Made by a program: the position numbers and the translations under genes. Under the pieces are notes generated by a model that did no database searches, was not told where the DNA came from, and worked only from the letters and a program-made list of their open reading frames with translations. Below are positions 9,498 to 17,531 of a DNA stretch of 38,337 bases, piece after piece; position 1 is the stretch's first letter; the number at the start of each line of letters is the position of its first letter. Source of the stretch: JBAXHO01 sp037138855 (GTDB lineage: Bacteria > Patescibacteriota > Dojkabacteria > B142 > OLB20); contig JBAXHO010000011.1 of the NCBI GenBank assembly GCA_037138855.1, positions 1-38,337 on the forward strand. Direction: 5' to 3'.

Positions 9498-10552
9498 ATA
9501 ATTATAAATTCAAACAAACCGGCATCATTTCCTACGGAGCATACATTCCCAAATACCGGATCACCATAAATGAAATTGCCACAAACTGGCATAAAGATCC
9601 AACTGTCATTATGAAGGGTTTAGGGATTATTGAAAAAGCGGTGCCAGCCACGACTGATGACACGATTTCTTTAGCAGTCAATGCTTCCAAAATAGCAATT
9701 AGTAAATTAGCAGAAAAGCCTTTGATTGGTGCAGTTTATACCGGATCAGAAAGTCATCCTTATGCAGTCAAATCCACTTCGGCCATCGTTGGTGAAGCTC
9801 TGGGAATTGGCAATAATTTCACTGCTGCTGATCTGGAATTTGCTTGTAAAGCTGGTACAGCCGGGATGCAGATTGTCGCCGGCATGGTCGAATCTGGAAT
9901 GATCGATAATGGTCTGGCCATAGGAGCGGATACAGCACAATCCAAACCAGGTGATGCCCTAGAGTATTCTGCTTCAGCTGCCTCAGCAGCATATCTCATG
10001 GGAAGTAATAAAACTGAAATGATTGCTGAATTAATTTTAACTGTTTCATTTACTTCAGATACACCTGATTTCTGGCGTCGTGAAAATCAAAAATATCCTT
10101 CCCATGCCGGTCGCTTTACCGGAGAACCTTCATATTTTAAACATATTATCAGTGCTGCCAAAGAAATTATGAGCCGAGCTGCAATGAATATCACAGATTT
10201 TAGCCATGTCATACTACATATGCCCAATGCCAAATTTCCACAAATTGTGGCACAACAATTAAAAATTTCAGAAAAACAACTGGAAGCAGGCTTCATCGTA
10301 CCCTATCTGGGTAATTCTTACTCTGCTTGCTCCATGGTAGGTCTTTCCGGAGCTTTGGATGTGGCAAAACCAGGTGAATATATCCTACTTTGCTCTTATG
10401 GCTCAGGCTCAGGAAGTGATGCCTTTATTTTCAAAGTAACTGACAACATTAATCAATTAAAAATTTTACAACCATTATCAGAACAAATTAAACATAAACA
10501 GTATTTAACTTATAGTCAATATTTATTTAATTTGAACCAATTATTTAAATGA
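9494..10552 (+). CDS. Hydroxymethylglutaryl-CoA synthase, archaeal type
   Basis: Condenses acetyl-CoA with acetoacetyl-CoA. A 352-residue enzyme of the short archaeal type. Visible catalytic features are Glu86 in TGSESHPYAVK, the nucleophile Cys118 in EFACKAGTAG, His in ILHMPNAKFP and Asn in YLGNSYSAC. The start overlaps the reductase stop and its own stop overlaps the thiolase start (ATGA at both junctions). In archaea this enzyme forms a complex with the thiolase and a DUF35 protein that channels acetoacetyl-CoA; all three partners are encoded together here. Confidence 0.95.
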   Translation: MNNYKFKQTGIISYGAYIPKYRITINEIATNWHKDPTVIMKGLGIIEKAVPATTDDTISLAVNASKIAISKLAEKPLIGAVYTGSESHPYAVKSTSAIVGEALGIGNNFTAADLEFACKAGTAGMQIVAGMVESGMIDNGLAIGADTAQSKPGDALEYSASAASAAYLMGSNKTEMIAELILTVSFTSDTPDFWRRENQKYPSHAGRFTGEPSYFKHIISAAKEIMSRAAMNITDFSHVILHMPNAKFPQIVAQQLKISEKQLEAGFIVPYLGNSYSACSMVGLSGALDVAKPGEYILLCSYGSGSGSDAFIFKVTDNINQLKILQPLSEQIKHKQYLTYSQYLFNLNQLFK

Positions 10553-11697
10553 GTAAAGTATATGTGCGCGGTGTTGGGATGACCAATTTTGGAGAGCTTT
10601 GGGATTATGACCTAAGAAAACTCGCATTTGAAGCAGCAGTAGAGGCTCTCAATGATGCCCAAATTAAAATTAAACATATCGATGCAATTTTTGTCGCCAA
10701 TATGGCTAGCAGTCGTTTTACCGGTCAGGAACATCTTGGTGCCTTAGTCGCCAGCGAATTGAATACTGATTGTCCAGCCTACCGGGTAGAAGGTGCTTGT
10801 GCCTCAGGCTCTTTAGCGATCAATTTGGCATATCATTCTATCCTTTCTGGTTCATTTGAAAATGTCCTAGTGATTGGTGCTGAAAAAATGACTGATGTCA
10901 GTGGAGCTGAAGCAACCAAAGGCTTATCAGGTGCAGCTGATGAAGAATGGGAAAGCTTTTACGGCGTCACCTTTCCTTCACTTTATGCCATGATTGCCAG
11001 AGAACATATGCGCCTTTACGGCACTACCAAAGAAGATTTGGGTTTGATTAGTATTAAAAACCATGAGAATGCAACACTTAATCCCAAAGCCCATTTTCCC
11101 AAAGCTATCACTATGAATACTTATCTTAATGCACCGGAAGTAGCTAGTCCTTTGAATCTGATGGATTGTTCGCCAGTATCTGACGGTGCAGCAGCAATAA
11201 TTCTTTCCAAAAATCCTACCAAATACAATGTCACTCTGGAAACATCGCAAGTGGCCACTAGCTCTTTAAGTTTACACGACCGAAAAGAAATTACAGTGAT
11301 TGATGCGGCTGTCAAAGCTGCCAACAAAGCATATCAGGCTCTTGATCTCACACCAGAAAAAATTGACATTGCGGAAGTGCATGACTGTTTTACGATTGCA
11401 GAAATTTTAGCCTATGAAGCGCTCGGCTTTGCTAAAATTGGCAAAGGAGTTGAACTAATTAGAAAGGGAATTACTGCTAGAACTGGTAAAATTCCTGTCA
11501 ATACTTCTGGTGGTTTGAAAGGCTGTGGTCACCCTGTCGGAGCTACCGGCATCAAACAGGCACTAGAAATTGTTTTACAACTATCAGGTAAAGCGGGACT
11601 AAGACAAATCGATCGTAAACTGAAATATGGTTTAACTCATAATGTCGGTGGCAGTGGAGCGACATGTGTGGTGAATGTGTTTAAAAAGAATAGTTAG
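10549..11697 (+). CDS. Acetyl-CoA C-acetyltransferase, archaeal SCP2-type thiolase
   Basis: Makes acetoacetyl-CoA from two acetyl-CoA. A 382-residue thiolase of the archaeal, SCP2-like type with the nucleophilic Cys84 in EGACASGSLA, His in EVHDCFTIAE, the GGLKGCGHPVGATG loop and the C-terminal HNVGGSGATCVV. It starts inside the HMG-CoA synthase stop codon. The stop codon is part of a repeat tract (TTAGAAG units), which suggests that the repeat abuts or replaced the original 3' end. The DUF35 partner follows after a 185-base repeat-filled gap. Confidence 0.95.
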   Translation: MSKVYVRGVGMTNFGELWDYDLRKLAFEAAVEALNDAQIKIKHIDAIFVANMASSRFTGQEHLGALVASELNTDCPAYRVEGACASGSLAINLAYHSILSGSFENVLVIGAEKMTDVSGAEATKGLSGAADEEWESFYGVTFPSLYAMIAREHMRLYGTTKEDLGLISIKNHENATLNPKAHFPKAITMNTYLNAPEVASPLNLMDCSPVSDGAAAIILSKNPTKYNVTLETSQVATSSLSLHDRKEITVIDAAVKAANKAYQALDLTPEKIDIAEVHDCFTIAEILAYEALGFAKIGKGVELIRKGITARTGKIPVNTSGGLKGCGHPVGATGIKQALEIVLQLSGKAGLRQIDRKLKYGLTHNVGGSGATCVVNVFKKNS

Positions 11698-11882
11698 AAG
11701 TTAGAAGTTAAGAGTTAAAAGGAAGAATCTAGGAATTTAAAAAAATTATAAGGATAGAGAATTGCAAATTGCAACTTTGTAATTGGTATTAAAAATTATT
11801 AATTAATAATTTTTCTACATGATACGTGATACTTTTTTCTTGTAACTATTAACTTTTAGCTATTATCTTTTTTTCATTACTC
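11698..11882. repeat. Intergenic repeat mosaic
   Basis: The gap between thiolase and DUF35 genes contains GTTAGAAGTTAAGAG units, a GAATCTAGGAATTT phrase, TGGTATTAAAAATTATTAAT, TGATACGTGATACTTTTTT and then the inverted counterpart TAACTATTAACTTTTAGC. The same modules in the same order occur in the gap at 35,913-36,080. No gene is seen. Confidence 0.7.
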
Positions 11883-12281
11883 ATGTACAAATCAAGCTCA
11901 GCAAAATCATGGCGGAAATATCACAATCGTTACCAGATAATTGGGGTAAAATGCAAAGAATGCAGTAAAAAGTTTTACCCGCCAGTGCAAATCTGTTCTA
12001 ATTGTGGTAGTACTTCACTCACCAAATATTCCTTTGAAGATGGAGCAACCCTCGTTTCCTGGTCAGAAGTGCATGCTGCTCCAATTGGATTTGAGTATCA
12101 GGTGCCATACATTGTCGGGATTGTAGAGCTGGAAGCCGGTGAAAAAATGACCACGCAAATTGTCGATATTAAGCTCGAAGAATTACATCACGGTTTGAAA
12201 CTAAGACCGGTATTCAAAAAAATCTATCCGGATGGTGATAGTGGTATCATTCACTACGGTGTGATGTTTACTGCAGCTTGA
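11883..12281 (+). CDS. DUF35 OB-fold protein with rubredoxin-like zinc ribbon
   Basis: A 132-residue protein with an N-terminal zinc ribbon (two CxxC knuckles, CKECSKKFYPP and ICSNCGS, about residues 22-43) and a C-terminal OB-fold typical of DUF35. In archaea this family bridges thiolase and HMG-CoA synthase and forms the shared CoA-binding site, so that role is likely here given its neighbours. It overlaps the convergent mevalonate kinase gene by 14 bases at the 3' end. Confidence 0.9.
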   Translation: MYKSSSAKSWRKYHNRYQIIGVKCKECSKKFYPPVQICSNCGSTSLTKYSFEDGATLVSWSEVHAAPIGFEYQVPYIVGIVELEAGEKMTTQIVDIKLEELHHGLKLRPVFKKIYPDGDSGIIHYGVMFTAA

Positions 12282-13245
12282 TTCTGAAAAAAGGTATTTT
12301 CTCTTGCTTAAGAAATTCAACGATTTTAGTAAAATCTGGAGCAAAACAAATTGCAGTTCCTGATCCCTCACCTTTTACAGCTCCCGCGCCTGACATTTTT
12401 ACATATCCTCCTAATTTTTGCAGCTGGTTAAATAGTTTAATTGTCTTTGGCCTTACAACTTGTAAAGCTTCTAGTTGTAATTCAACTTCGTTAATTGTTT
12501 GATAAAAAGCTGTTTTATCCTGATTCCGGATTCCTGATTCCAGATTCCCTGTTAATTCTCCGATTTTTTTCACAATTGGCTGATAAACTTCAGGTTCTGT
12601 AGCCAGAAGATTTTTCACATAATTGACGCTTTCTCCTGTCGATGTAGCTGCTTTACCAGTATCTAAAACTAAAATTTCACCTAAAAAACTTAGTGAGTAA
12701 GGGAATTCCTGAAATTGTGGAATATTAGCAACTTTTTGATAGGAAAGTATTTTATTGGCAATTATAACTGACTGATCTACTCCACTTATTGCATAACCAT
12801 GAAAAATTGACTCTGCCTCAATTGCCATTTTGAGCATTAACTTGGAATCAGCTATTCTATATTCTTGAAATAAGGCCTTCAGCATAGCCACAGTAAAAGC
12901 AGTTGAAGCGCCTAAACCTTTAAATTTAATATCAGTTTTAATTTCGAATGATAAACCAGTATTTTCAGGTAATGGTTTAAATCGATTAAAAGTTTGTAAA
13001 ATAGCAATTGGGAGATCCTGCATCTTTTGATTCGTAGGATCTACTTTATGCTTTAAGAGCTCTCCCAGAGAAATTTGATAATCAAAATTTAAATTATCCT
13101 GTTTAAAGTGAATTAAGTTATCTGCACTCTCTTTTAATTTAATGGTAGTAAAAAGCTGAATCGGCATTACCAGAGCTGGCTCACCCCAGACTACGGCATG
13201 TTCGCCAATGAGAATTAATTTTGCCGGAGATTTGGTTGTGATCAA
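12268..13245 (-). CDS. mvk: Mevalonate kinase (GHMP family)
   Basis: Phosphorylates mevalonate to mevalonate 5-phosphate. A 325-residue GHMP kinase with N-terminal SPAKLILIGEHAVVWGEPAL, the ATP loop GLGASTAFTVA, the catalytic Asp in SGVDQSV and a C-terminal KMSGAGAVKGEGSGTA in place of the usual KITGAGGGGC. No ATG is available near the conserved start; a TTG at 13,243-13,245 is used, and repeat sequence begins directly upstream. Residues around NLESGIRNQDK are encoded by two tandem 14-base units (12,521-12,548) akin to intergenic phrases. Phosphomevalonate kinase is the main alternative but the motifs fit mevalonate kinase better. Confidence 0.87.
   Translation of the reverse strand: MITTKSPAKLILIGEHAVVWGEPALVMPIQLFTTIKLKESADNLIHFKQDNLNFDYQISLGELLKHKVDPTNQKMQDLPIAILQTFNRFKPLPENTGLSFEIKTDIKFKGLGASTAFTVAMLKALFQEYRIADSKLMLKMAIEAESIFHGYAISGVDQSVIIANKILSYQKVANIPQFQEFPYSLSFLGEILVLDTGKAATSTGESVNYVKNLLATEPEVYQPIVKKIGELTGNLESGIRNQDKTAFYQTINEVELQLEALQVVRPKTIKLFNQLQKLGGYVKMSGAGAVKGEGSGTAICFAPDFTKIVEFLKQEKIPFFRIKLQ
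12521..12548. repeat. Tandem 14-base repeat inside mevalonate kinase
   Basis: TGATTCCGGATTCC (12,521-12,534) is followed at once by TGATTCCAGATTCC (12,535-12,548). The reverse complement, GGAATCTGGAATC, resembles intergenic phrases near 11,725, 29,232 and 35,958. The unit is not a multiple of three, yet the reading frame is intact across both units. Confidence 0.85.
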
Positions 13246-13514
13246 AGTTAGAAGATAAAAGTTAAGAGATAAAAGTTAATAGATAAAAGTTAGAAAATAA
13301 TAGAAAACTGAAATCTATAAAATCGAAAACCGAATGAAGAAACTCGAATCTCTTTCAGCACGGGATGCAGATCTGCATCCCCTCTGTTTCATTGGAGACG
13401 ACGACGCCTCCCCTATAAGATATTCAAGCAATCTCCAGATCCAACATCCTAATTTCTTCTAACTTATGACTTTTATCTTTTCCCACTTAATACTTGATAC
13501 ATGATACATAATAC
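13246..13514. repeat. Gene-free repeat mosaic with two palindromes
   Basis: This 269-base gap holds AAAAGTTAAGAGATAAAAGTT units at its left end, a perfect 20-base palindrome at 13,362-13,381, a degenerate GGAGACG...CGCCTCC palindrome at 13,394-13,411, and TTGATACATGATACATAATA at its right end. The right-end module supplies the stop codon of the HAD gene. No coding potential is seen. Confidence 0.75.
13358..13381. repeat. Palindromic element family, copy 1
   Basis: GCAC precedes the perfect palindrome GGGATGCAGATCTGCATCCC. Relatives with the same GCACGGG lead and AATC/GATC centre occur at 25,203-25,230 and 36,079-36,103. It has no adequate T-run on either strand, so it is listed as a repeat. 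Confidence 0.85.
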
Positions 13515-14132
13515 TTATCCCAAATCCTGCAAATCAGCTTTTAGTTGAGCAATATTTTGAAAATCAATTGTTTTAAGACCTAATGAGCGAGCTGCTGCTG
13601 TATTGTCAGGTCGATTATCAATAAAAATTGCCTGCTCCGGAGTGATTTGCATTTGTTCAAGCACGTGAAAATATGCATCCGGGTTTGGTTTAATTTTACC
13701 AATTTTATAAGAAAGATAAATATAAGGCTCAAAATATTGCAAATAATCATTTTCTGTTCCTTTAGCTCGAATTGCATTTTGCATAAATTCAGGCCAGGAA
13801 TTGGAAAGTATTGCCAACTGATATCTGGACTTTAATATTTGTAAGAACTGAAGCATTTCTGGTTCAGGTGGTAATAAAAAATCTAATGACTCTCTAACTT
13901 GACTCTTGGTAACATCAGGATTCAATTGTTTTACTCTTGGATAAAGATTATCGATAAATTGAGTAGAATTAATAATCCCTTTTCTTAAATGCGAATAATT
14001 ATTATCAAGATCTGATTTAAAAAGTGCTGAATAATCAACTTCAGGAAGTCCGACCATTTTGCTACTAGCTTTTCGATCAGATTTCTGGATCACTCCACCT
14101 ATGTCGAAGATGATCGCGGTTATTTGAGACAT
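13515..14132 (-). CDS. HAD-superfamily phosphatase (FDIGGV subtype)
   Basis: A 205-residue HAD hydrolase of the subgroup with FDIGGVI (nucleophile Asp10), ILSNSW (motif II), a Lys in IGKIKPNPDAY (motif III) and IFIDNRPDN (motif IV). The second Asp of the usual DxD is Gly, which is normal for this subgroup. I chose ATG 14,132, 13 bases after the upstream stop; an ATG at 14,162 would overlap the upstream gene. It lies between two mevalonate enzymes in the same direction, so an isoprenoid-phosphate substrate is conceivable but unsupported. The TAA stop lies inside a dispersed repeat. Confidence 0.85.
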   Translation of the reverse strand: MSQITAIIFDIGGVIQKSDRKASSKMVGLPEVDYSALFKSDLDNNYSHLRKGIINSTQFIDNLYPRVKQLNPDVTKSQVRESLDFLLPPEPEMLQFLQILKSRYQLAILSNSWPEFMQNAIRAKGTENDYLQYFEPYIYLSYKIGKIKPNPDAYFHVLEQMQITPEQAIFIDNRPDNTAAARSLGLKTIDFQNIAQLKADLQDLG

Positions 14133-14145
14133 GACTTTATGATAT

Positions 14146-15159
14146 TTAAAACAAATGCTCACTAATTATGTGTGTCCCGGCACATGGTTTATTTTCAATA
14201 ATCCACTTTACATATTCATTATTCTGCAGACGTTTTTTCACTTCTACAGCATCTTTCTTTTCACAAATTACATGCACATTAGCACCAGCATCAATGGTGA
14301 AATATGCCTGAAGATCATCATCTTCCCGCCAGTCCATAATTGATTTCATAATACTGATCGTACCAGGTGCCCAGTAAAATGCTGCTGGAATCTGAGTCAT
14401 CATTACGATATGCAATGAATTGGAATCACGTTCAATTTCTGGTCCAAGTTTTCGAAAATCACGATCCAATATTGCCTGACGAACAATATCAATACGAGGT
14501 TGCATTTCTTTAATTCTGGTTTCAAAATATGGACTGGTATCAGCTAACTGATGACATTCAGAAGAAGAGATTTTTTTCTTCTCTGGATCGACAACTGCTA
14601 CCAAATCTACCAAATCCCAATAATTTTCATCAGCAATCTGCACTGCATATGATGTTTCATGGTCATGACCAGTGAGAAATTCTACAAAACCACCGTAAAC
14701 TGATCTAATGGCTGAGCCAGAACCGCAGAGGCGTACCTGTCTGGAAAGTTCTACTTTATCTTCAAATTTTTCATTTAGTCCAAATGCCAAAAGCAACGCT
14801 GCTGTTAGTGCAGAAAAGCTCGAGGCAGATGAGGCAATGCCGGCATCAGCAGGAAAGTTATTTTCTGATTTAATTCTAACCCTCTGGCTGGATTTTGCTA
14901 AATCCCGAATTCTCTCGATCTGGTCAAAGATGTTTTTGGCCTTAATGGAATCTTTTTCCAGCACAGTATATTCTTTCTCAAAAAACTTTACCTGCACATC
15001 ATCACTGCTGAAATTTCCAGTTTCTACAGTGGTAGTAGTAGCACAGCCACTCATCGTCATAGAAATATTGTTATTCCTTGGCAGGAAAATCTGATGGTCA
15101 GCGCGACCCCAGTATTTGATAAAGGCAATGTTGGCTGGCGAGACGACGGATACTTTCAT
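14146..15159 (-). CDS. mvaD: Diphosphomevalonate decarboxylase family protein
   Basis: A 337-residue GHMP protein of the mevalonate-diphosphate decarboxylase family, which forms isopentenyl diphosphate with ATP. Retained features are NIAFIKYWG near the N-terminus, the PADAGIASSASSFSALTAAL ATP loop, GSGSAIRS with the conserved Arg, and the catalytic Asp in YFTIDAGANV. Two departures are visible: the Lys of YWGK is Arg19, and DAGPN reads DAGAN. The lysine contacts substrate phosphate in characterised enzymes, so a changed substrate such as mevalonate 5-phosphate is possible. No phosphomevalonate kinase or isopentenyl phosphate kinase was recognised in the window to decide this. Confidence 0.88.
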   Translation of the reverse strand: MKVSVVSPANIAFIKYWGRADHQIFLPRNNNISMTMSGCATTTTVETGNFSSDDVQVKFFEKEYTVLEKDSIKAKNIFDQIERIRDLAKSSQRVRIKSENNFPADAGIASSASSFSALTAALLLAFGLNEKFEDKVELSRQVRLCGSGSAIRSVYGGFVEFLTGHDHETSYAVQIADENYWDLVDLVAVVDPEKKKISSSECHQLADTSPYFETRIKEMQPRIDIVRQAILDRDFRKLGPEIERDSNSLHIVMMTQIPAAFYWAPGTISIMKSIMDWREDDDLQAYFTIDAGANVHVICEKKDAVEVKKRLQNNEYVKWIIENKPCAGTHIISEHLF

Positions 15160-15253
15160 AATTTAATCCCTTAATAATTATAATTTTATCATAAAGACCT
15201 GAAACTCGATCATTATAAATATAACATTTTGTGTTATTTGAATTCTATGATAT

Positions 15254-16084
15254 TTAACTATCAGCAATATCACGAGTTAAAAACGTTTTTCCTAAAACCA
15301 CAGGTATATCAATTGTAACGGCACCATCAACTCGCTGATCATCGGTACAATTTAAATTGTGTGCTTGACATTGAGCAATAATATCTCGAATTTTTTGAGA
15401 TAAAGGTTTTATTTGAGACTCAGGAATTTGATTTCCTCCAAACCAATCAGCCGGACCAACATGACTAATAGTTTCACCTATTATTTGCATTGGCTCCCAT
15501 GGAGAAGGAACTTGCAGAAACATTTCTCTTGTAGGAATATCAGCAGGAGTAAATTCTAGATATTTTTCCGGCCGTTGTTTTTGGGAAGCTAGTATACTTA
15601 CTTCATGTTTAGCATCTCTTATTGCACTTAAAGCCCTTGCTTCGTTTTCGTTATTTCCGATTTGATCAACAACAATTAATGGCGATCCATCTGGGATAGC
15701 GATATTCTTTCCCAGTCTCCCAAGTAAGTCAAGATACTCTTTTTGAGATAAATCTCCACGCAAAAATCGCATACCAATAGTTAAGTATTCATTGGGCATC
15801 TCTTGTGAAAATCCTAACGGATCTCGAACATCTTGATTCATTGTCTGAATTCTTTGATATCCCTCACCAGCTAATATCATCAACGCTTTCTCAAGTACTG
15901 CTTTATCTCGATCTAATAAAACTACTTCCCCTGAAGGTTTTAGTATTCTTGTCAAACCTCCCGTACCGCATCCCAAATCAAGAAGATTTGTAACTCCTTG
16001 GGCTGCTACATGAATTTTATTATTAAAGGATTGATTGTTATAAACAGCAGGATTTTTTGTCCTTAAAGAATAATCAGTAATCAT
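15254..16084 (-). CDS. SAM-dependent methyltransferase-like protein
   Basis: A 276-residue protein with a class I methyltransferase motif I at about residues 33-42 (LLDLGCGTGG) and an acidic motif II (VVLLDRD, about 54-60). The region from about 75 onward, including IPDGSPLIVVDQIG and a C-terminal part rich in Pro and Gln, matches no family I can name. It stands apart from the mevalonate genes by 94 bases. The methyl acceptor is unknown. Confidence 0.7.
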   Translation of the reverse strand: MITDYSLRTKNPAVYNNQSFNNKIHVAAQGVTNLLDLGCGTGGLTRILKPSGEVVLLDRDKAVLEKALMILAGEGYQRIQTMNQDVRDPLGFSQEMPNEYLTIGMRFLRGDLSQKEYLDLLGRLGKNIAIPDGSPLIVVDQIGNNENEARALSAIRDAKHEVSILASQKQRPEKYLEFTPADIPTREMFLQVPSPWEPMQIIGETISHVGPADWFGGNQIPESQIKPLSQKIRDIIAQCQAHNLNCTDDQRVDGAVTIDIPVVLGKTFLTRDIADS

Positions 16085-16118
16085 TTTTATTATAAGTTTG
16101 ATAATTAGAAATTATTTT

Positions 16119-16514
16119 TTATTGAAAATTTTTTAAAAGTTTCCATCTATCATCTTCCCCACCACCAGGAAATACAAATGTGGTACACCCTAAAATTGTA
16201 ACTGGATTTCCATCTTTAAACTTCCATTCCAATTCAGCTAAATAATCTTGATCCCATCTTTCCGGACGTGCGATTGGACATCTGGGAGGTCTTTTTGTTG
16301 CAATTCCAGCAGCTTCTAATAAAGCCGCGCCGCAGTAGTAACGTTTGTTTGGTCTGAATTCAAATCCAAGTTCTCTGAAAGGTAAAATATATTTGCATGT
16401 TAATTTTTCACAAGCTTGTAATCCTATACCAGTTTCAACCAAAGCATCCTCAACAGCATCACCAGTCGTATTTAGAAATTTGCCATCTACTTTAATTATT
16501 AATGATTCTGCCAT
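16119..16514 (-). CDS. Hypothetical protein with five cysteines
   Basis: A 131-residue protein I do not recognise. It has Cys in QACEKLTCKY, YYCGAA, PPRCPIA and LGCTTF, which could bind a metal, and a central FRPNKRYYCG segment. I start it at ATG 16,512-16,514; a TTG one codon upstream is also possible. It lies directly downstream of a small 41-residue frame that has its own promoter-like sequence, and upstream of the methyltransferase in the same direction. Confidence 0.55.
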   Translation of the reverse strand: MAESLIIKVDGKFLNTTGDAVEDALVETGIGLQACEKLTCKYILPFRELGFEFRPNKRYYCGAALLEAAGIATKRPPRCPIARPERWDQDYLAELEWKFKDGNPVTILGCTTFVFPGGGEDDRWKLLKNFQ

Positions 16515-16519
16515 CAATC

Positions 16520-16645
16520 TTAATTAATAACCCAAAAATTCTCCAATTCCAATAAAGCCGTCTTTTTCAAGACTAACTTTGGCTTTCTTGGTAGAACCAT
16601 GACATTTACTTTATTCTTTTGTTTAAATTTTTTGGTAAATTTCAT
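16520..16645 (-). CDS. Possible small basic protein or decayed gene
   Basis: A 41-codon frame beginning MKFTKKFKQKNKV, Lys-rich, ending five bases before the next gene and starting about 24 bases after a TATAAT box. A second frame over its 3' half reads STKKAKVSLEKDGFIGIGEF and looks more protein-like, so a frameshifted or decayed small gene is an alternative. I cannot assign a family. Confidence 0.3.
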   Translation of the reverse strand: MKFTKKFKQKNKVNVMVLPRKPKLVLKKTALLELENFWVIN

Positions 16646-16668
16646 TACTAAATTGGATAATTGGGAGA

Positions 16669-16698
16669 ATTATAACACGAATTGTTTATACATTGCAA
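16669..16698 (-). promoter_or_regulatory. Sigma-70-type promoter, minus strand
   Basis: Read on the minus strand, TTGCAA (16,698-16,693) is followed after 18 bases by TATAAT (16,674-16,669). It would start transcription near 16,662 and serve the small frame and the cysteine-containing protein. Confidence 0.55.
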
Positions 16699-16735
16699 GT
16701 GATTGTTTAAACTATACGATCGTGCAAGCGGATCA

Positions 16736-16767
16736 TTGTACGGGCGTATTGCAATACGCCCGTACAA
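16736..16767. promoter_or_regulatory. 32-base perfect palindrome, putative AbrB operator
   Basis: Half-site TTGTACGGGCGTATTG is followed immediately by its exact reverse complement. The inner word TTGCAATACGC recurs at 16,772-16,782, where it forms the -35 box of the AbrB/PIN promoter. A binding site for the AbrB-type protein encoded just downstream is the likely role; a hairpin role is less likely because no T-run follows. Confidence 0.6.
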
Positions 16768-16771
16768 TATA

Positions 16772-16800
16772 TTGCAATACGCTTCAGCTCCATCTATAAT
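16772..16800 (+). promoter_or_regulatory. Sigma-70-type promoter of the AbrB/PIN pair
   Basis: TTGCAA (16,772-16,777), 17 bases, then TATAAT (16,795-16,800). Transcription would begin near 16,807, some 17 bases before the ATG at 16,824. The -35 box is embedded in a second copy of the operator word. Confidence 0.7.
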
Positions 16801-16823
16801 CAATTAATTTGTTTAAACAATTC

Positions 16824-17060
16824 ATGAAAAAATATTTCAAAGTGATCAAGATCGGTAATAGCATTTTCTCGCTTCTTCCCAGTAACCTCATCAAACAGCT
16901 GCAAATCAAGCCAGGTGACAATGTTTTTTATGAATTAATTCCAGGAAAAAGACAGGTGATGATGAATTTTGCCAGTGAGCCAGGTGAAGCTAAACTTAAA
17001 AATTCTAACCAGCCAAATAACTCCGCATTAGACGATTTAGCTGGTAGTTTAACTCAATAA
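16824..17060 (+). CDS. AbrB/MazE-type DNA-binding protein, probable antitoxin
   Basis: A 78-residue protein with a SpoVT/AbrB-type beta-hairpin fold: YFKVIKIGNSIFSLLPSNLI followed by KQLQIKPGDNVFYELI (about residues 4-40). The C-terminal tail is polar and probably contacts the partner. I use ATG 16,824; a TTG at 16,809 is the alternative. A PIN-like gene follows 15 bases later, the usual order of an antitoxin-toxin pair, and the palindrome upstream fits autoregulation. Confidence 0.75.
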   Translation: MKKYFKVIKIGNSIFSLLPSNLIKQLQIKPGDNVFYELIPGKRQVMMNFASEPGEAKLKNSNQPNNSALDDLAGSLTQ

Positions 17061-17075
17061 TTCAAACAATTTACT

Positions 17076-17531
17076 ATGAAAAAAATCTTATTAGATGAAC
17101 AGGTGGTTGCTGCCTTTTTCAATAAAAAAAATGCCAACTTTACAAGCGCCTGTGAATTAATTGAAGAATTAGTAAAGTTTCCAGACAAAAAAATTTATCT
17201 GAATTTGCTTGGAATTCTCCAAATCTTTGAACAAACTCAATTTAACTATCAAAAAGCAGTAACAAAAGGATTATTAGACAAAAATTTTAATATTGAAAGT
17301 GAAATCATTACAAAAATTACTAAGCTTCTCGATATTCTGAATGCAGAAACAATCGCCCCTCATGCTTTCGATGTACTAAAAAGAACTGAATATATTCAAA
17401 AAACACAGCAATTACCTTTCAATAAGGCGCTGAATCTAGAATTGATGCAAGAATATCAGATTGAAATCTTGGCAACAATGGATCAGGATTATAATAAACT
17501 TTTTGCGGAAAACATTATCAGAAAGTTTTAG
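17076..17531 (+). CDS. PIN-domain-like protein, probable VapC-type partner
   Basis: A 151-residue protein with a PIN-like layout: an N-terminal KKILLDEQVVAAFF strand-helix with acidic Asp7, a middle region, and a C-terminal LATMDQDYNKLF that fits the PIN segment T-x-D-x-D-[FY]. The central acidic residue usually found before the final helix appears as Asn in PFNKALNLEL, so the metal site may be incomplete. It overlaps the 3' end of the convergent IspG-like gene by 14 bases. Confidence 0.6.
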   Translation: MKKILLDEQVVAAFFNKKNANFTSACELIEELVKFPDKKIYLNLLGILQIFEQTQFNYQKAVTKGLLDKNFNIESEIITKITKLLDILNAETIAPHAFDVLKRTEYIQKTQQLPFNKALNLELMQEYQIEILATMDQDYNKLFAENIIRKF

